A DNA stretch of 51,132 nt from JAIRTY01 sp050257395 (GTDB taxonomy: Bacteria; Actinomycetota; Actinomycetes; Streptosporangiales; Streptosporangiaceae), in NCBI GenBank assembly GCA_050257395.1, contig JBLMWU010000250.1:1-51132 (forward strand), in the 5' to 3' direction. Below, piece after piece: positions 8,463 through 17,409 of this stretch; positions within the stretch are counted from its first letter, which is position 1, and each line of letters begins with the position of its first letter. The notes under the pieces are model-generated. The model saw only the letters and a program-made list of their open reading frames with translations. It did no database searches and was not told the origin of the DNA. The position numbers and the translations under genes were made by a program.

Positions 8463-8894
8463 CTAGGTCGTGACCCGGCCATCCCCCGCGGGCAGCGCAC
8501 TCTCACAGTGCAGGCACTTGGTCGCGGCGGCGGGCAGGTCATCCGACAGGCAGCTGGGGCACGTCTTGGTGGGGGCGGGCTCCCCGAATACCACGCTGCC
8601 CCGCTTCCGCATGTACGCGCGGTAAGGCACCACCAGCAGGAAGTAGATCACCGCCATGAAGATCACGAAGTACACGACCGCCGAGATGAACGCGCCAAGG
8701 TCGATTCGCTGGCCGTTGATGGTCCAGCCCAGGCCACCACCCACCCCGCCGGCTCCCGCCGCGTTCACCAGCGGCGTGATGATGTTGTCGGTGAAAGCCT
8801 TGATGAGGGTGCTGAAGGCCAGCGCCACCACCAGACCCACCGCGATGACGATCAGGTCTCCCTGCATCAGGAAGTTCCGGAAACCTTTGAGCAT
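8463..8894 (-). CDS. mscL: Large-conductance mechanosensitive channel MscL with C-terminal zinc ribbon
   Basis: The frame is open to 8936, but the family N-terminus MLKGFRNFLMQGD begins at 8894, with GGTGG just upstream; this gives 143 residues. TM1 (LIVIAVGLVVALAFSTLI, about 14-31) and TM2 (AFISAVVYFVIFMAVIYFLLVV, about 68-89) frame a short Gly-rich periplasmic loop. The channel opens under membrane tension to release solutes during hypo-osmotic shock. Instead of the usual charged C-terminal helix it ends in a zinc-ribbon (C112-PSC115 ... C127-LHC130). It is divergent from the CMD gene at 9250 over a 355-bp gap. Confidence 0.93.
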   Translation of the reverse strand: MLKGFRNFLMQGDLIVIAVGLVVALAFSTLIKAFTDNIITPLVNAAGAGGVGGGLGWTINGQRIDLGAFISAVVYFVIFMAVIYFLLVVPYRAYMRKRGSVVFGEPAPTKTCPSCLSDDLPAAATKCLHCESALPAGDGRVTT

Positions 8895-9249
8895 TGCCGC
8901 CACCCGTTCCGCGCCGCCGTGCCGCCCCGAATTCATGGACGCTAAGCACGGTCCGCGCGGCGTGGGCCTGGAAGCATCCTCCGCGGGGGGTGATTACCGG
9001 GGTGACCGGTCGTCGAGTTCAGTCCATACAGCCTTCCCAGCTCAGGTCTTCCGTACTCCCACGGTTGAAGACCCCTCTGCGCTCGCTCTACCGGAAACCC
9101 GGCGTGGCGTTTACGCTCCAGATCGCCCGCTCATCCGCCAGAACTCCCCCCTGAGGGTGATACCTCAGGTCACCGGTGGTGCTGAACTGCATGTCTCACC
9201 TGCTGCGGGCCCATCGGCTCCCAGCCGGCACCCGGTAATTGGAGGATCC
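8895..9249. other. 355-bp divergent intergenic region
   Basis: This lies between mscL (-) and the CMD gene (+). The only structure seen is a hairpin with CCTGAGG at 9150-9156 and CCTCAGG at 9163-9169, about 80 bp before the CMD start; it could be a leader hairpin or operator. No coding remnant, tRNA or known riboswitch was recognised. Confidence 0.3.
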
Positions 9250-9579
9250 ATGAGCGCCGAGACACCCGTCCTGGACGCGCTGGGCGAGATGATCGCCGCG
9301 TCAGTCGAGCACAATTCCCTCTCGCCGCGCGAGTTCATGCTCGCGAGGCTGGCCGCCCTGATCGCTGCGGACGCGCCGCCCGTCTCCTACCTCGCCAATG
9401 CCTCCGCCCTCGAGGAGAGCGGCGTGACCAGCGAGGACATCCAGGGAGTCATGATCGCCGTGGCACCGGTCGTGGGCACTCCCCGGGTGATGGCAGCCGG
9501 CGGGCACATCCTGCGCGCGCTCGGCATCGCCATCACGGTGGCTGAGGCCGGAATGACCGACGACAGCAGCCAGCCGTAA
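9250..9579 (+). CDS. Carboxymuconolactone decarboxylase-family protein
   Basis: This small, mostly helical protein has 109 residues from ATG 9250, chosen because GGAGG lies 4 nt upstream at 9241-9245. The segment SPREFMLARLAALIAADAPP followed by SYLANA and SGVTSEDIQGVMIAVAPVVG fits the CMD/AhpD fold. The Cys-X-X-Cys pair of peroxidase-active AhpD proteins is absent, so thiol peroxidase activity is unlikely. It is followed after 12 bp by a small hypothetical gene on the same strand, probably co-transcribed. Substrate is unknown. Confidence 0.75.
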   Translation: MSAETPVLDALGEMIAASVEHNSLSPREFMLARLAALIAADAPPVSYLANASALEESGVTSEDIQGVMIAVAPVVGTPRVMAAGGHILRALGIAITVAEAGMTDDSSQP

Positions 9580-9591
9580 GAGGCAGACCAG

Positions 9592-9888
9592 ATGGCGGTA
9601 AGACCAGCCGCGCCAGGAATGATGCAGTCCGATGATGCGCCCGCGCCGGGCTGGACGCTTGTCCTGCGACGTCAGCCGGTCCGCCTCGTGGCGGGGCGCC
9701 CGGAAGGCGGTTACACCGACGCCTACGAGCTCATCTGCTGTGACTGCGGAGACAATCTCGACCTTGATTACCGGGAGGTCCCACCCGACCTCCAGCGGAT
9801 CCGGGGGCCTTACAGGTTTCCGGCAGGAGTCGAGGCATACGAACAGCACGACAGGCTCCGGCACGGGCAGCAGCCGAGCCGGTCTTGA
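9592..9888 (+). CDS. Small hypothetical protein with CCDC motif
   Basis: This 98-residue protein begins at ATG 9592, with AGAGG seven bases upstream. The central part reads YELICCDCGDNLDLDYREV and then PPDLQRIRGPY, an arrangement I have the impression recurs in actinobacterial hypotheticals, but I cannot name a family. The cysteine cluster could bind a metal. It follows the CMD gene by 12 bp and probably shares its transcript. Confidence 0.55.
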   Translation: MAVRPAAPGMMQSDDAPAPGWTLVLRRQPVRLVAGRPEGGYTDAYELICCDCGDNLDLDYREVPPDLQRIRGPYRFPAGVEAYEQHDRLRHGQQPSRS

Positions 9889-9991
9889 CGGCACACAGGC
9901 CGCCACCGGTCGGGAGTGAACAGTGAGACACGCGGATGGCCGCGCTGGCTGAGCATCTGGCCGCCGCGCATGATGCTGCTCCGCCGCCCGG

Positions 9992-10216
9992 CACGGGCTG
10001 CCGAAGAACCCGCTGTGGTACCGCAACGTGCAGGCCGACCCGGACGTCACCGTCCAGGTCCGCGGCAGCATCCGGCAGATGCATGCCCGCACCGCCAGCC
10101 CAGCCGAGCGCGCCGAACTGTGGCCACGCCTGGTGGCCATGTACGCCGACTTCGACCGCTACCAGGCATGGACCGACCGGCAGATTCCCGTCGTCATCTG
10201 CGAGCCGCTCCCGTAA
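9992..10216 (+). pseudogene. C-terminal remnant of an F420-type deazaflavin nitroreductase-family gene
   Basis: The frame reads HGLPKNPLWYRN, then VQADPDVTVQVRG and a C-terminal DRYQAWTDRQIPVVICEPLP. This matches the C-terminal half of the DUF385/deazaflavin-dependent nitroreductase family, in which xxPxWYxNLxANPDVxVQ is diagnostic. An in-frame TGA lies about 20 bp upstream and the N-terminal half with the F420-contacting LTTTGRKSG-type region is missing. The fragment has no start site of its own other than a GTG at 10028. It is a decayed gene. Confidence 0.75.
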
Positions 10217-10261
10217 TCCCGCGCTGCCCCGCCAGCCGGAGCGGCCGCGCTGGGCGCTGGC

Positions 10262-11623
10262 TCAGCCGGACGGGTCGATGTTGTGGTTGAGCCGGAAGAT
10301 GTTGCCCGGGTCGTAGCGGCGTTTGACCGTGACGAGCCGCTGGTAGTTGGCGCCCCAGATGGTGTGCGCCATCCGCCCGTCCTCAGCGGTCAGGTTGTTC
10401 ACATACGACCGGCTGGTCATATGCGGAGTGAGTGCCTCGAACGTGTCTTTGGCCCAGGCAATGTTCGGCTCCGTTTCGCGGGGGTTAAGCCACTGCGACA
10501 CGATGAGCAGGCTGTAGCCGGGTGTCCGGTGCGCGAACGCGGTGGCGGCGCTGTCCACGCGGCTAACCGCGCCCTGGTAGGGCACGATACCCAGCCCGCT
10601 CATGGGCGAGGGGCACCGCTGCAGCGCGTCGAGCATGACCTCCAGTGACGCGTCGGACAGTTCGCTGAGGAAAGCCGACTTCCAGTAGTTGAACGCTCCC
10701 CGCGGGTACCCGCCGTCGCTGAGCGTGTTGATCACCGGGTAGGGCATGGACCGGATGAGGTCGGCCGCGGGCGGCCCGGACTGCCGGAGCGTTTTGAGGT
10801 CTGCCTCGGCGGCCGCGGGCTCGCCGCAATGGCAGGCGGCGATCGCCGCCATCTTCTCTTCCGGCGCGCCGGGGTCGGCGAACAGGTTGAAGTACACGGT
10901 GAGTTCGTCGGGGGCGGTCTGGGTGAGGTCGCGGTAGAAGCCGAACGCTTCGCGTGCGCGGCTGACGGGGTGGGCGACCAGGCCGCCGTAGACGGTGGAT
11001 ACCGGGTGGGCCTGATATTCGAAGGCGGTCGCGACGCCGAAGTTGCCGCCGCCACCGCGTAGTGCCCAGAACAGGTCCTGGTTCTGCCGGGCGCTTGCGG
11101 TGAGGATCTGCCCGTCGGCGGTGACGACCTCCACCGCCAGCAGGTTGTCGATGGTGAGGCCGTGCTTGCCCATCAGCCAGCCTTCGCCGCCGCCGAGGGT
11201 CAGCCCCGCGATGCCAGTGCTGGAGACCACCCCGCCAGTGGTGGCCAGCCCGTGACCGGCCGCGGCCCGGTTGAGCTCTTTCCAGGTGACGCCCCCTTGT
11301 GCCCAGACGGTCCGCGTCGCCGGGTCGACCCGGATCCCCTTCATGCGGGCCAGGTCGATCATCAGGCCGCCATCGGTGACAGCCAGGCCCGCGACGCCGT
11401 GGCCGCCGCCGCGCACCGAGATCTCAGCGGACTGCTGGCGGCCGAGGTTCACCGCGTCCACGACGTCGGGGACCGTGCGGCACCGGGCGATGAGCGCAGG
11501 ATGCTTGTTGATCAGGCCGTTGTGGACCCTGCGGGCCTGGTCGTAGCCCGGGTCCGCCGGTCCGATCAGGTCGCCGGTGAACGACGCTCTTACCTCGTCG
11601 GGAATCCCGATCGTGCTGTCCAT
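10262..11623 (-). CDS. FAD-binding oxidoreductase, berberine-bridge (BBE) type
   Basis: This 453-residue flavoprotein has a PCMH-type FAD domain at about residues 40-210 and a BBE C-terminal segment ending in NYQRLVTVKRRYDPGNIFRLN. ISVRGGGHGVAG carries H75, the residue that binds FAD covalently in this family. The second attachment site, a Cys before the glycine-rich loop in bicovalent members, is replaced here by VVSSTGIAGLTLGGG (Ser134/135), so monocovalent attachment is expected. Such enzymes oxidise alcohols, sugars or amines with O2. It is divergent from the BTAD regulator and shares a promoter region containing four 11-bp-spaced repeats. Confidence 0.92.
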   Translation of the reverse strand: MDSTIGIPDEVRASFTGDLIGPADPGYDQARRVHNGLINKHPALIARCRTVPDVVDAVNLGRQQSAEISVRGGGHGVAGLAVTDGGLMIDLARMKGIRVDPATRTVWAQGGVTWKELNRAAAGHGLATTGGVVSSTGIAGLTLGGGEGWLMGKHGLTIDNLLAVEVVTADGQILTASARQNQDLFWALRGGGGNFGVATAFEYQAHPVSTVYGGLVAHPVSRAREAFGFYRDLTQTAPDELTVYFNLFADPGAPEEKMAAIAACHCGEPAAAEADLKTLRQSGPPAADLIRSMPYPVINTLSDGGYPRGAFNYWKSAFLSELSDASLEVMLDALQRCPSPMSGLGIVPYQGAVSRVDSAATAFAHRTPGYSLLIVSQWLNPRETEPNIAWAKDTFEALTPHMTSRSYVNNLTAEDGRMAHTIWGANYQRLVTVKRRYDPGNIFRLNHNIDPSG

Positions 11624-11676
11624 CTCGTTCCCCTCGATGATCGCCGCATTGCCATATCAACGATCACCGCCCGCCC

Positions 11677-11716
11677 TGTCACCGGCGTGTCACCGCCGTG
11701 TCGGCGCTGTGTCGCG
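11677..11716. promoter_or_regulatory. Four 11-bp-spaced TGTC direct repeats, SARP-style operator
   Basis: TGTC begins at 11677, 11688, 11699 and 11710, exactly 11 bp apart; the first two units share TGTCACC. SARP/BTAD regulators bind heptamer direct repeats on one face of the helix at this spacing. The array lies 45 bp before the BTAD gene and 54 bp before the divergent FAD oxidase, so autoregulation and control of the oxidase are both possible. A weak TATGTG -10 candidate is at 11730. Confidence 0.6.
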
Positions 11717-11760
11717 GGAGGGCCCGGCGTATGTGATCATGAACTGGGGCGGGGGAGGTC

Positions 11761-14676
11761 ATGATGGCGGTCTGGGGGTACGGGCTGCTCGGCCCGGTCG
11801 AGGTGCAGGTAGATGGCCGTGCCGTCCCGCTGCCCAGCTCCAAGCAGCGCCTGGCCCTGTCGATGCTGCTCGTGGAAGCCGGCCGGATCGTCTCCGCTGA
11901 GCGGATGATGGACGAGCTGTGGGGAGCGGCACTGCCCGCTGACCCCCGCGCGGCGCTGCGGACGCAGGTCTCGCGGCTGCGCCGGGCCCTCGGCCCAGCC
12001 GGCGACGACCTGCTCACTGTGGGGGCTGGCTACCGCCTCACCGTCCGGCGGAGCCAGCTCGATGCTGCCCGGTTCGAGGACGCCATGGCCGAAGCGGCGC
12101 AGGCTAGCGGGGAAAAGGCGCTCAGGCTCCTGGACGGGGCGCTGGCCCTGTGGCGTGGCCCGGCGATCAGCGAGTTCGCGGACCGGCCCTTCGCGATGGC
12201 GACAGCCGCCCGGCTGAACGAGTTGCGCGTGGTGGCCGCAGAACGACGCGCTGAGCTGCTGCTCTCGGCCGGCTCAGTCGATGACGCCATCGCCGTCCTG
12301 CAGGCACTCGTGGCTGAGCACCCGGAGCGGGAACACCCGCGAGGGCTGCTTATGCAGGCCCTCTACCGGGCAGGCCGCCACACTGACGCCCTGGCGCTGT
12401 TCCGGTCCTGGCGCGAGTATCTGGCCGGGGAACTCGGGCTGGATCCCTCGCCTGCCCTGCAGCGCATCGAGCGGGACATCCTGCGTCACGCGGTGCCCGC
12501 ACCGGGTGCCCGCGATCAGGGCGCCGGGCAGGCACAGGCACCGCCAGTGCCGGTGACCAGTTTCGTCGGGCGCAGCGATGACCTCGCGGCTGTGACCGCG
12601 CTGCTGGATGAGACGCGGCTGGTCACCCTGCACGGCCCAGGAGGCGTGGGGAAGACCCGGCTAGCGCTGGAGGTAGCGAGCCGCACGGCTGGCAATTACC
12701 GCAGCGGCATCTGCTTCTGCGATCTCGCCGCCGTTGCTCTCCCCCAGGCAGTGGCCCGGGCGGTCGCCGCCGCGGCGGGGCTCAGCGAACGGGCATTCCG
12801 GCGCCTCGACGATCAGCTCATCGATCACCTGGCCGGCCAGCAGGTCCTGCTCCTTCTCGATAACTGCGAGCATGTCGCCGGCGCTGTCGCGGTCCTCGCC
12901 GAGCGGCTGCTGCGGGAAACCCGTACGGTAAGCCTGCTGGCCACCAGCCGGGAACGGCTCGGAGTCGACGGTGAGTATGTGTGGCAGGTCAGGCCGCTGG
13001 AGGTGAGCGGTGCTGGTGCTCCCGCCGTGAGGCTGTTCCTTGACCGGGCCCGGGCGGCGGACCCGGCCGCCACGCCGCAGTCCCCGAACGCCGCGGTGGA
13101 GGCCCTGTGCGCCAGGCTGGATGGCCTGCCGCTCGCCATCGAGCTCGCCGCTGCCCGCCTGCCCGGGACTACAGTCCCCGAGCTGTCCCGTAACTTGCGG
13201 GACCGGTTCCGGCTGCTCACCGTCGGCAGGCGCGCTGACAGCCGGCACCATTCCCTCCGCGCCGTGGTGGACTGGTCCTATGACCAGCTGACGCCCGAGC
13301 AGCAGGCTCTGTTCGGCCAGCTTTCCGTGTTCCAGGCGAGCTTTGACGCCTCCGCCGCCGGAGCCGTCGCCGCCGGGATCGGCGATGCCGGGGACGTCAC
13401 CCGCGCGCTGCTTCACCTGGTGGACTGCTCACTGGTCACCGCTGAGCTGGACGGCGGCGTGACCCGCTACCGGCTCCTGGAGACACTGCGCAGCTACGGC
13501 CAGGAGCGGCTCAAGCAGCAAGGTGAACTGGACACGGCGCGCGACCGGCACGCCCGGTGGGCCGCAGAACTGGTTGCGCAGGCCGCGCACGGCCTGCGCG
13601 GCGCGGGCGAAGCCCGGTGGGCGGGAACGCTAGAGCGGCATCTCAGCGACCTGCGTGCCGCCCACAGCTGGCTCACCGGCCAGGACACCGAACGCAGCGT
13701 GCGCATGACCGCCGAGCTGCACTGGTATGCGCTGTGGCGATGCCAGTCCGAGGTATTCCGCTGGGCCGATGTCGCCGCGGCTGCCGCAGCTGGGTCGCGG
13801 TCGCCGTGCTACCCCGATGCGCTTGCCTCCGCCGCGTTCGGCGCGATCTACCGGGGCGACATGCGGGCAGCCGGCACCGCCGCCCGCGCGGCGCTCGGCG
13901 CGGCGCGGGACCTGGAGCCGATCAGGGCCCGCAGGCCGCTCGAGGCCCTCGGCGAGCTCGCCATCTTCCGCGGCCAACTCACCGACGCGTCGAACTTGTA
14001 CCAGCGCGCCTACGACCTCTCGATAGGCCACGGTGACTTCCTGGACGCCGCGTGGGACGCCGCGAGCGCCGCCGCAGCCTACGCCTACCGCAACAGCCTC
14101 GAAGAGGCCAGCCGCCTCGCAGGCCAGGCGCATGCCGCCGCCGACCGGAGCGGCTCGCCGTCGGCACAAGCGTTCGCGTCCTGGGTCAGCGGCGAAATCG
14201 CCGCCAGCACCAGCCCCGGGCAGGCCCAGCATCACCTGCAGCGAGCAGTCGCCCTGGCCACTACCGTCGGCAGCCGCTTCGTCGACGGAATCTCCCGCGT
14301 CTCCCTGGCCAGCATGCACGCCCAGCATGGCGCCCCGGCCGTCGCGCTCGGCCACTATGAACAGGTCATCCTGCAATGGCAGCAAGCAGGCGCCTGGACG
14401 CCTCTCTGGGTCACCCTCCGGACCCTCGTCGACCTCCTGGCGCGGGTCGGCGCCTCCCGCGACGCAGCCACCCTTTACGGCGCAGTCACATCCGCCGGCA
14501 GCGGCGCACCACCCTACGGCGCGGACGCCGCCCGGCTGCGCCAGTCAGCAGCCCTGCTGCGCGACAGGCTCGGCGCCGAATTCGGCGCCTGCGTTGACCA
14601 TGGCCAGCAACTCGACGGCAGCCAAGTCATCGGCCTCGCCCTCGAGGCCATCCAGCGGGCCGCCGCCCGCGGCTGA
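11761..14676 (+). CDS. AfsR-like BTAD/NB-ARC transcriptional regulator
   Basis: This 971-residue regulator begins with an OmpR-type winged helix at about residues 1-95 (LLGPVEVQVDGRAVPLPSSK, QVSRLRRALG). A BTAD domain follows at about 96-245 (LGLDPSPALQRIERDIL). The NB-ARC/STAND ATPase has Walker A GPGGVGKTR near residue 291 and Walker B VLLLLDNCEH near 360, with GLPLAIELAAARL as the sensor/GLPL motif. The last ~350 residues are TPR-like helical repeats. Start ATG 11761 has GGGGGAGG directly upstream; 11764 is an alternative. These proteins activate secondary-metabolite or local genes by binding direct repeats, and such repeats occur in its own promoter. Confidence 0.93.
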   Translation: MMAVWGYGLLGPVEVQVDGRAVPLPSSKQRLALSMLLVEAGRIVSAERMMDELWGAALPADPRAALRTQVSRLRRALGPAGDDLLTVGAGYRLTVRRSQLDAARFEDAMAEAAQASGEKALRLLDGALALWRGPAISEFADRPFAMATAARLNELRVVAAERRAELLLSAGSVDDAIAVLQALVAEHPEREHPRGLLMQALYRAGRHTDALALFRSWREYLAGELGLDPSPALQRIERDILRHAVPAPGARDQGAGQAQAPPVPVTSFVGRSDDLAAVTALLDETRLVTLHGPGGVGKTRLALEVASRTAGNYRSGICFCDLAAVALPQAVARAVAAAAGLSERAFRRLDDQLIDHLAGQQVLLLLDNCEHVAGAVAVLAERLLRETRTVSLLATSRERLGVDGEYVWQVRPLEVSGAGAPAVRLFLDRARAADPAATPQSPNAAVEALCARLDGLPLAIELAAARLPGTTVPELSRNLRDRFRLLTVGRRADSRHHSLRAVVDWSYDQLTPEQQALFGQLSVFQASFDASAAGAVAAGIGDAGDVTRALLHLVDCSLVTAELDGGVTRYRLLETLRSYGQERLKQQGELDTARDRHARWAAELVAQAAHGLRGAGEARWAGTLERHLSDLRAAHSWLTGQDTERSVRMTAELHWYALWRCQSEVFRWADVAAAAAAGSRSPCYPDALASAAFGAIYRGDMRAAGTAARAALGAARDLEPIRARRPLEALGELAIFRGQLTDASNLYQRAYDLSIGHGDFLDAAWDAASAAAAYAYRNSLEEASRLAGQAHAAADRSGSPSAQAFASWVSGEIAASTSPGQAQHHLQRAVALATTVGSRFVDGISRVSLASMHAQHGAPAVALGHYEQVILQWQQAGAWTPLWVTLRTLVDLLARVGASRDAATLYGAVTSAGSGAPPYGADAARLRQSAALLRDRLGAEFGACVDHGQQLDGSQVIGLALEAIQRAAARG

Positions 14677-14735
14677 CGGATGCCCATCCACGCCGTCGGT
14701 TCTCCCGCGGAAAGCTTGGCCCCCCTGTCTGCCGG

Positions 14736-15596
14736 TCAAAGCCCACATGAACACGAGGACCGTGCTGGCTGGGCTGGGCCCGCGGTTTCGGCGCGTCTGG
14801 CGATCGCCCTCAGCATCGCCACTCCATAGGTCGCATCGACCATGCCGAAGGGCAGGGCCAGGAGCCGGACCGCACGCGGTGAGTAGTTCGCCCGGGTGCG
14901 CACCAGCAGCCGTGTGCCCTGTCCCGGATGCTCCTGCAGCACCAGCGCCCAGGTGAAGTCGATATAAGTGCCGGCCTCGCGCAGTTGCTGCTCGGCTCGC
15001 TGCGGGGCCTGCGGGTCGTGGATGTCGATGGGGCTGCCGCGCCGCGGGTGGCGGATCGAACGGTAGACCAGGGCGCGGCGCGGATCCACGCGAAGGACCC
15101 GGAAGTAAGACGCATAGTCCGGCCCGTCGCAGATCAGATCCCCCACGGCAACATGCTGGTACTGCGGCAGCAGCCGGTCCGCACTGGCCGGGAACGGCTG
15201 CCGGATGCCGAACACCCACCGGTTGGCGAACAGGTCCACCCACTGCGGTGTGTACCACCCGCCGCGCCCGTACCCCATCTGGGCCAGCCACGGCCACACC
15301 CGATCCGGGGGCGCGTGCACGGTGACGCCGCGCGTCCATTCCACCATCGGGTGCACGATGAACTCATCCCCGGGCAGTGCCCCGAATGCCTCCTCATCGG
15401 AGACGCCAGTGCGCACGCTGACCCGGCGCACCCCGCTGCCGAGCGCCCAGCCCGCCAGCACCCACCCGGCCGTCACCGCCGGCCGGCCGCGATCTGCACG
15501 CCGGCGCGGACCACGACGGCGCGACCCCCCGCCCCGCATGTAATCATTGTCGCCGAACGGCTGCGGCATCCCCACCCCGCCCCCGGCCTGACGCAA
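14736..15596 (-). CDS. SRPBCC-family protein
   Basis: The frame is 286 residues. Blocks such as VTVHAPPDRVWPWLAQMGYG and GGWYTPQWVDLF, then IDFTWALVLQEHPG followed by TRLLVRTRANYSP, are typical of SRPBCC (START-like) proteins that bind hydrophobic ligands. A hydrophobic segment near residues 40-55 (AVTAGWVLAGWALG) may be a membrane anchor. The start is uncertain: TTG 15596, ATG 15569 and ATG 15539 all lack a clear Shine-Dalgarno sequence. It is convergent with the BTAD gene (59 bp between stops) and 29 bp downstream of the amidohydrolase gene, so it may be co-transcribed with it. Confidence 0.75.
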   Translation of the reverse strand: MRQAGGGVGMPQPFGDNDYMRGGGSRRRGPRRRADRGRPAVTAGWVLAGWALGSGVRRVSVRTGVSDEEAFGALPGDEFIVHPMVEWTRGVTVHAPPDRVWPWLAQMGYGRGGWYTPQWVDLFANRWVFGIRQPFPASADRLLPQYQHVAVGDLICDGPDYASYFRVLRVDPRRALVYRSIRHPRRGSPIDIHDPQAPQRAEQQLREAGTYIDFTWALVLQEHPGQGTRLLVRTRANYSPRAVRLLALPFGMVDATYGVAMLRAIARRAETAGPAQPARSSCSCGL

Positions 15597-15625
15597 GCCC
15601 GGCGCGCCGTGACCCTGGCTTCCGG

Positions 15626-17356
15626 TCAGGACGGCGCCGGGGCTGGCTGGGCACCCCGGATCAGCTGGCCGGGCAGGGCTTCGGTCGGCTCACCGCCGGC
15701 GTAGGTCTCCTGGCCCCGGACGAACGTATGCAGATACCCCTCGGCGCGCTGCAGGAGCCGTCGGCCCCCGCCGGGGAGGTCGAAGTGCATTTCCGGCCGG
15801 CGCAGCCCCAGCCGGTCGTGATCGATGACGTTGACATCGGCGCGGTAGCCAGCGGCGAGCACGCCGCGATCGCCGAGTCCCACCGCCCGGGCAGTGTCCC
15901 GGGCCTGCCGCTGGACGATGAACTCGACCGGGAAGCGGCCGCTGCGGCGGTTCCTGGCCCAGTAGGCGAGTAGGGTCGTCGGGAAGCTCGCGTCGCTGAT
16001 GGAGCCGACATGCGCGCCGCCGTCGGAGAGCCCGGGCAGGGTGCAGGGGTGGGCGAGCATGTCGTGCACGGCGTCGAGGTTGCCGCTGACATAGTTTGCG
16101 CTTACTACGTAGACCATGGCGCGCCCGCCGTCGCCGGTGAGGATGTCGTAGGCGAGATCGATGCCGGTCCGGCCCTCGCGGGCGGCGCGGGCAGCGATCG
16201 AGCTGGCCGGATCGGGCTCATACTGCGGCGGGTCGGTGAGCTCGTACATCAGCTCGTATTTATGGATCAGCCGGCCGCCGATGAGGTTGCGGTTCCTGGC
16301 GCCGGTCTGAGCCCCCAGCACGGCCGCCTTGAACGCCGGATCGCTCATCTTCCGCGCCTGCTCGGCCACTGGCAGCTCCGCGATGCCGCGCCAGACCGGG
16401 TTGGCCATGAACGGGTGCAGCGTGCACTGCAGGCCCATGATCAGCCCGACGGCCCGGGCGGCAACCTGGGCGCGGACGGCAAGCCCGGCGTCGTTTGCGA
16501 CGGTGAGCCTTGACAGCACCTCGCGGTAGGCGTCGGGCTTCAGCGGGAATTGCGCCAGCGACACCGACGTCGGGCGCCCGGATGCCCGGGCCATCGCAAG
16601 GATCACCTCCAGGTCCGCTTCGACGTCAAGGAAGTCGGCCACCAGCTGCAGCACCCCGCGGCCGGACGCCCCGATGGCTGCCGCGATGCCCCCGAGTTCG
16701 GCCACGTCCGCGTCATAGGTCGGTGTCAGCTCCCCGGTGACGCTGCGGTGGTTCAGGGTCCGTGATGTGCTGAACCCGAGTGCCCCCGCCTCGACTCCGG
16801 CGCGGGCAAGCCCTGCCATCGCAGCCACGTCGTCCGGCGTGGCTGGCTCGCCCGCGAGCGCCCGCTCCCCCATCACGTGGACGCGCAGCGCGGCGTGCGG
16901 CACCTGGGCGGCGAAATCGATGTCATGCGGGCGCGCGGCCAGCGCGCGAAGGTAGCCGCCGAAGGATTCCCAGTCCCAGCGCAGCCCGGCGTGCAGCGCT
17001 GTGCCAGGAATGTCCTCGATCCCCTCCATGAGATCGATCAGCCGCTGGCGGTGCCCGGCCGTCACGGGCGCGAAGCCCACCCCGCAGTTCCCCATGACGA
17101 CCGTCGTGACACCGTGCCAGGAGGACGGCAGCAGCCGCCGATCCCAGCTGGCCTGCCCGTCGTAGTGGGTGTGTATGTCCACAAAGCCCGGAGTCACCAG
17201 CGCCCCGTCGGCATCGACCTCACGCCGGCCACGCCCCAGGCCACGGCCAACCTCCGCGATGATGCCATCGGCGATTGCCACGTCTGCCGTCCGGGGAGGG
17301 CCGCCATTCCCGTCGACGACCGTCCCACCCCGGATCACCACATCGAAAGCGGTCAT
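15626..17356 (-). CDS. N-acyl-D-amino-acid deacylase-like amidohydrolase
   Basis: The preferred start, ATG 17356, has GAGGG four bases upstream (AGAGGGAAC then ATG) and gives 576 residues; the frame extends 19 codons further to 17413. The N-terminal beta-sandwich (FDVVIRGGTVVDGNGGP) is followed by a TIM-barrel with GFVDIHTHYDGQ (H62, H64) and TTVVMGNCGVGFAP, whose Cys91 is a metal ligand in D-aminoacylases. LPGLSDGGAHVG provides the late catalytic Asp. The C-terminal region reassembles the sandwich (GYRADVNVIDHDRL). It probably hydrolyses an N-acyl-D-amino acid or a similar cyclic or linear amide in the cytosol. Confidence 0.88.
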   Translation of the reverse strand: MTAFDVVIRGGTVVDGNGGPPRTADVAIADGIIAEVGRGLGRGRREVDADGALVTPGFVDIHTHYDGQASWDRRLLPSSWHGVTTVVMGNCGVGFAPVTAGHRQRLIDLMEGIEDIPGTALHAGLRWDWESFGGYLRALAARPHDIDFAAQVPHAALRVHVMGERALAGEPATPDDVAAMAGLARAGVEAGALGFSTSRTLNHRSVTGELTPTYDADVAELGGIAAAIGASGRGVLQLVADFLDVEADLEVILAMARASGRPTSVSLAQFPLKPDAYREVLSRLTVANDAGLAVRAQVAARAVGLIMGLQCTLHPFMANPVWRGIAELPVAEQARKMSDPAFKAAVLGAQTGARNRNLIGGRLIHKYELMYELTDPPQYEPDPASSIAARAAREGRTGIDLAYDILTGDGGRAMVYVVSANYVSGNLDAVHDMLAHPCTLPGLSDGGAHVGSISDASFPTTLLAYWARNRRSGRFPVEFIVQRQARDTARAVGLGDRGVLAAGYRADVNVIDHDRLGLRRPEMHFDLPGGGRRLLQRAEGYLHTFVRGQETYAGGEPTEALPGQLIRGAQPAPAPS

Positions 17357-17409
17357 GTTCCCTCTTCGCTGTATCACCGGCAGGCATGCGGGTGTCTCAG
17401 CCGACGCGT

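Noticed and set aside
8895..9249. Riboswitch or tRNA in the gap upstream of the CMD gene
   Set aside because: No cloverleaf, T-loop or known riboswitch core was seen, only a 7-bp hairpin.
9250..9579. CMD-like protein as AhpD peroxidase partner
   Set aside because: It lacks the CxxC pair, so a thiol peroxidase role is not supported.
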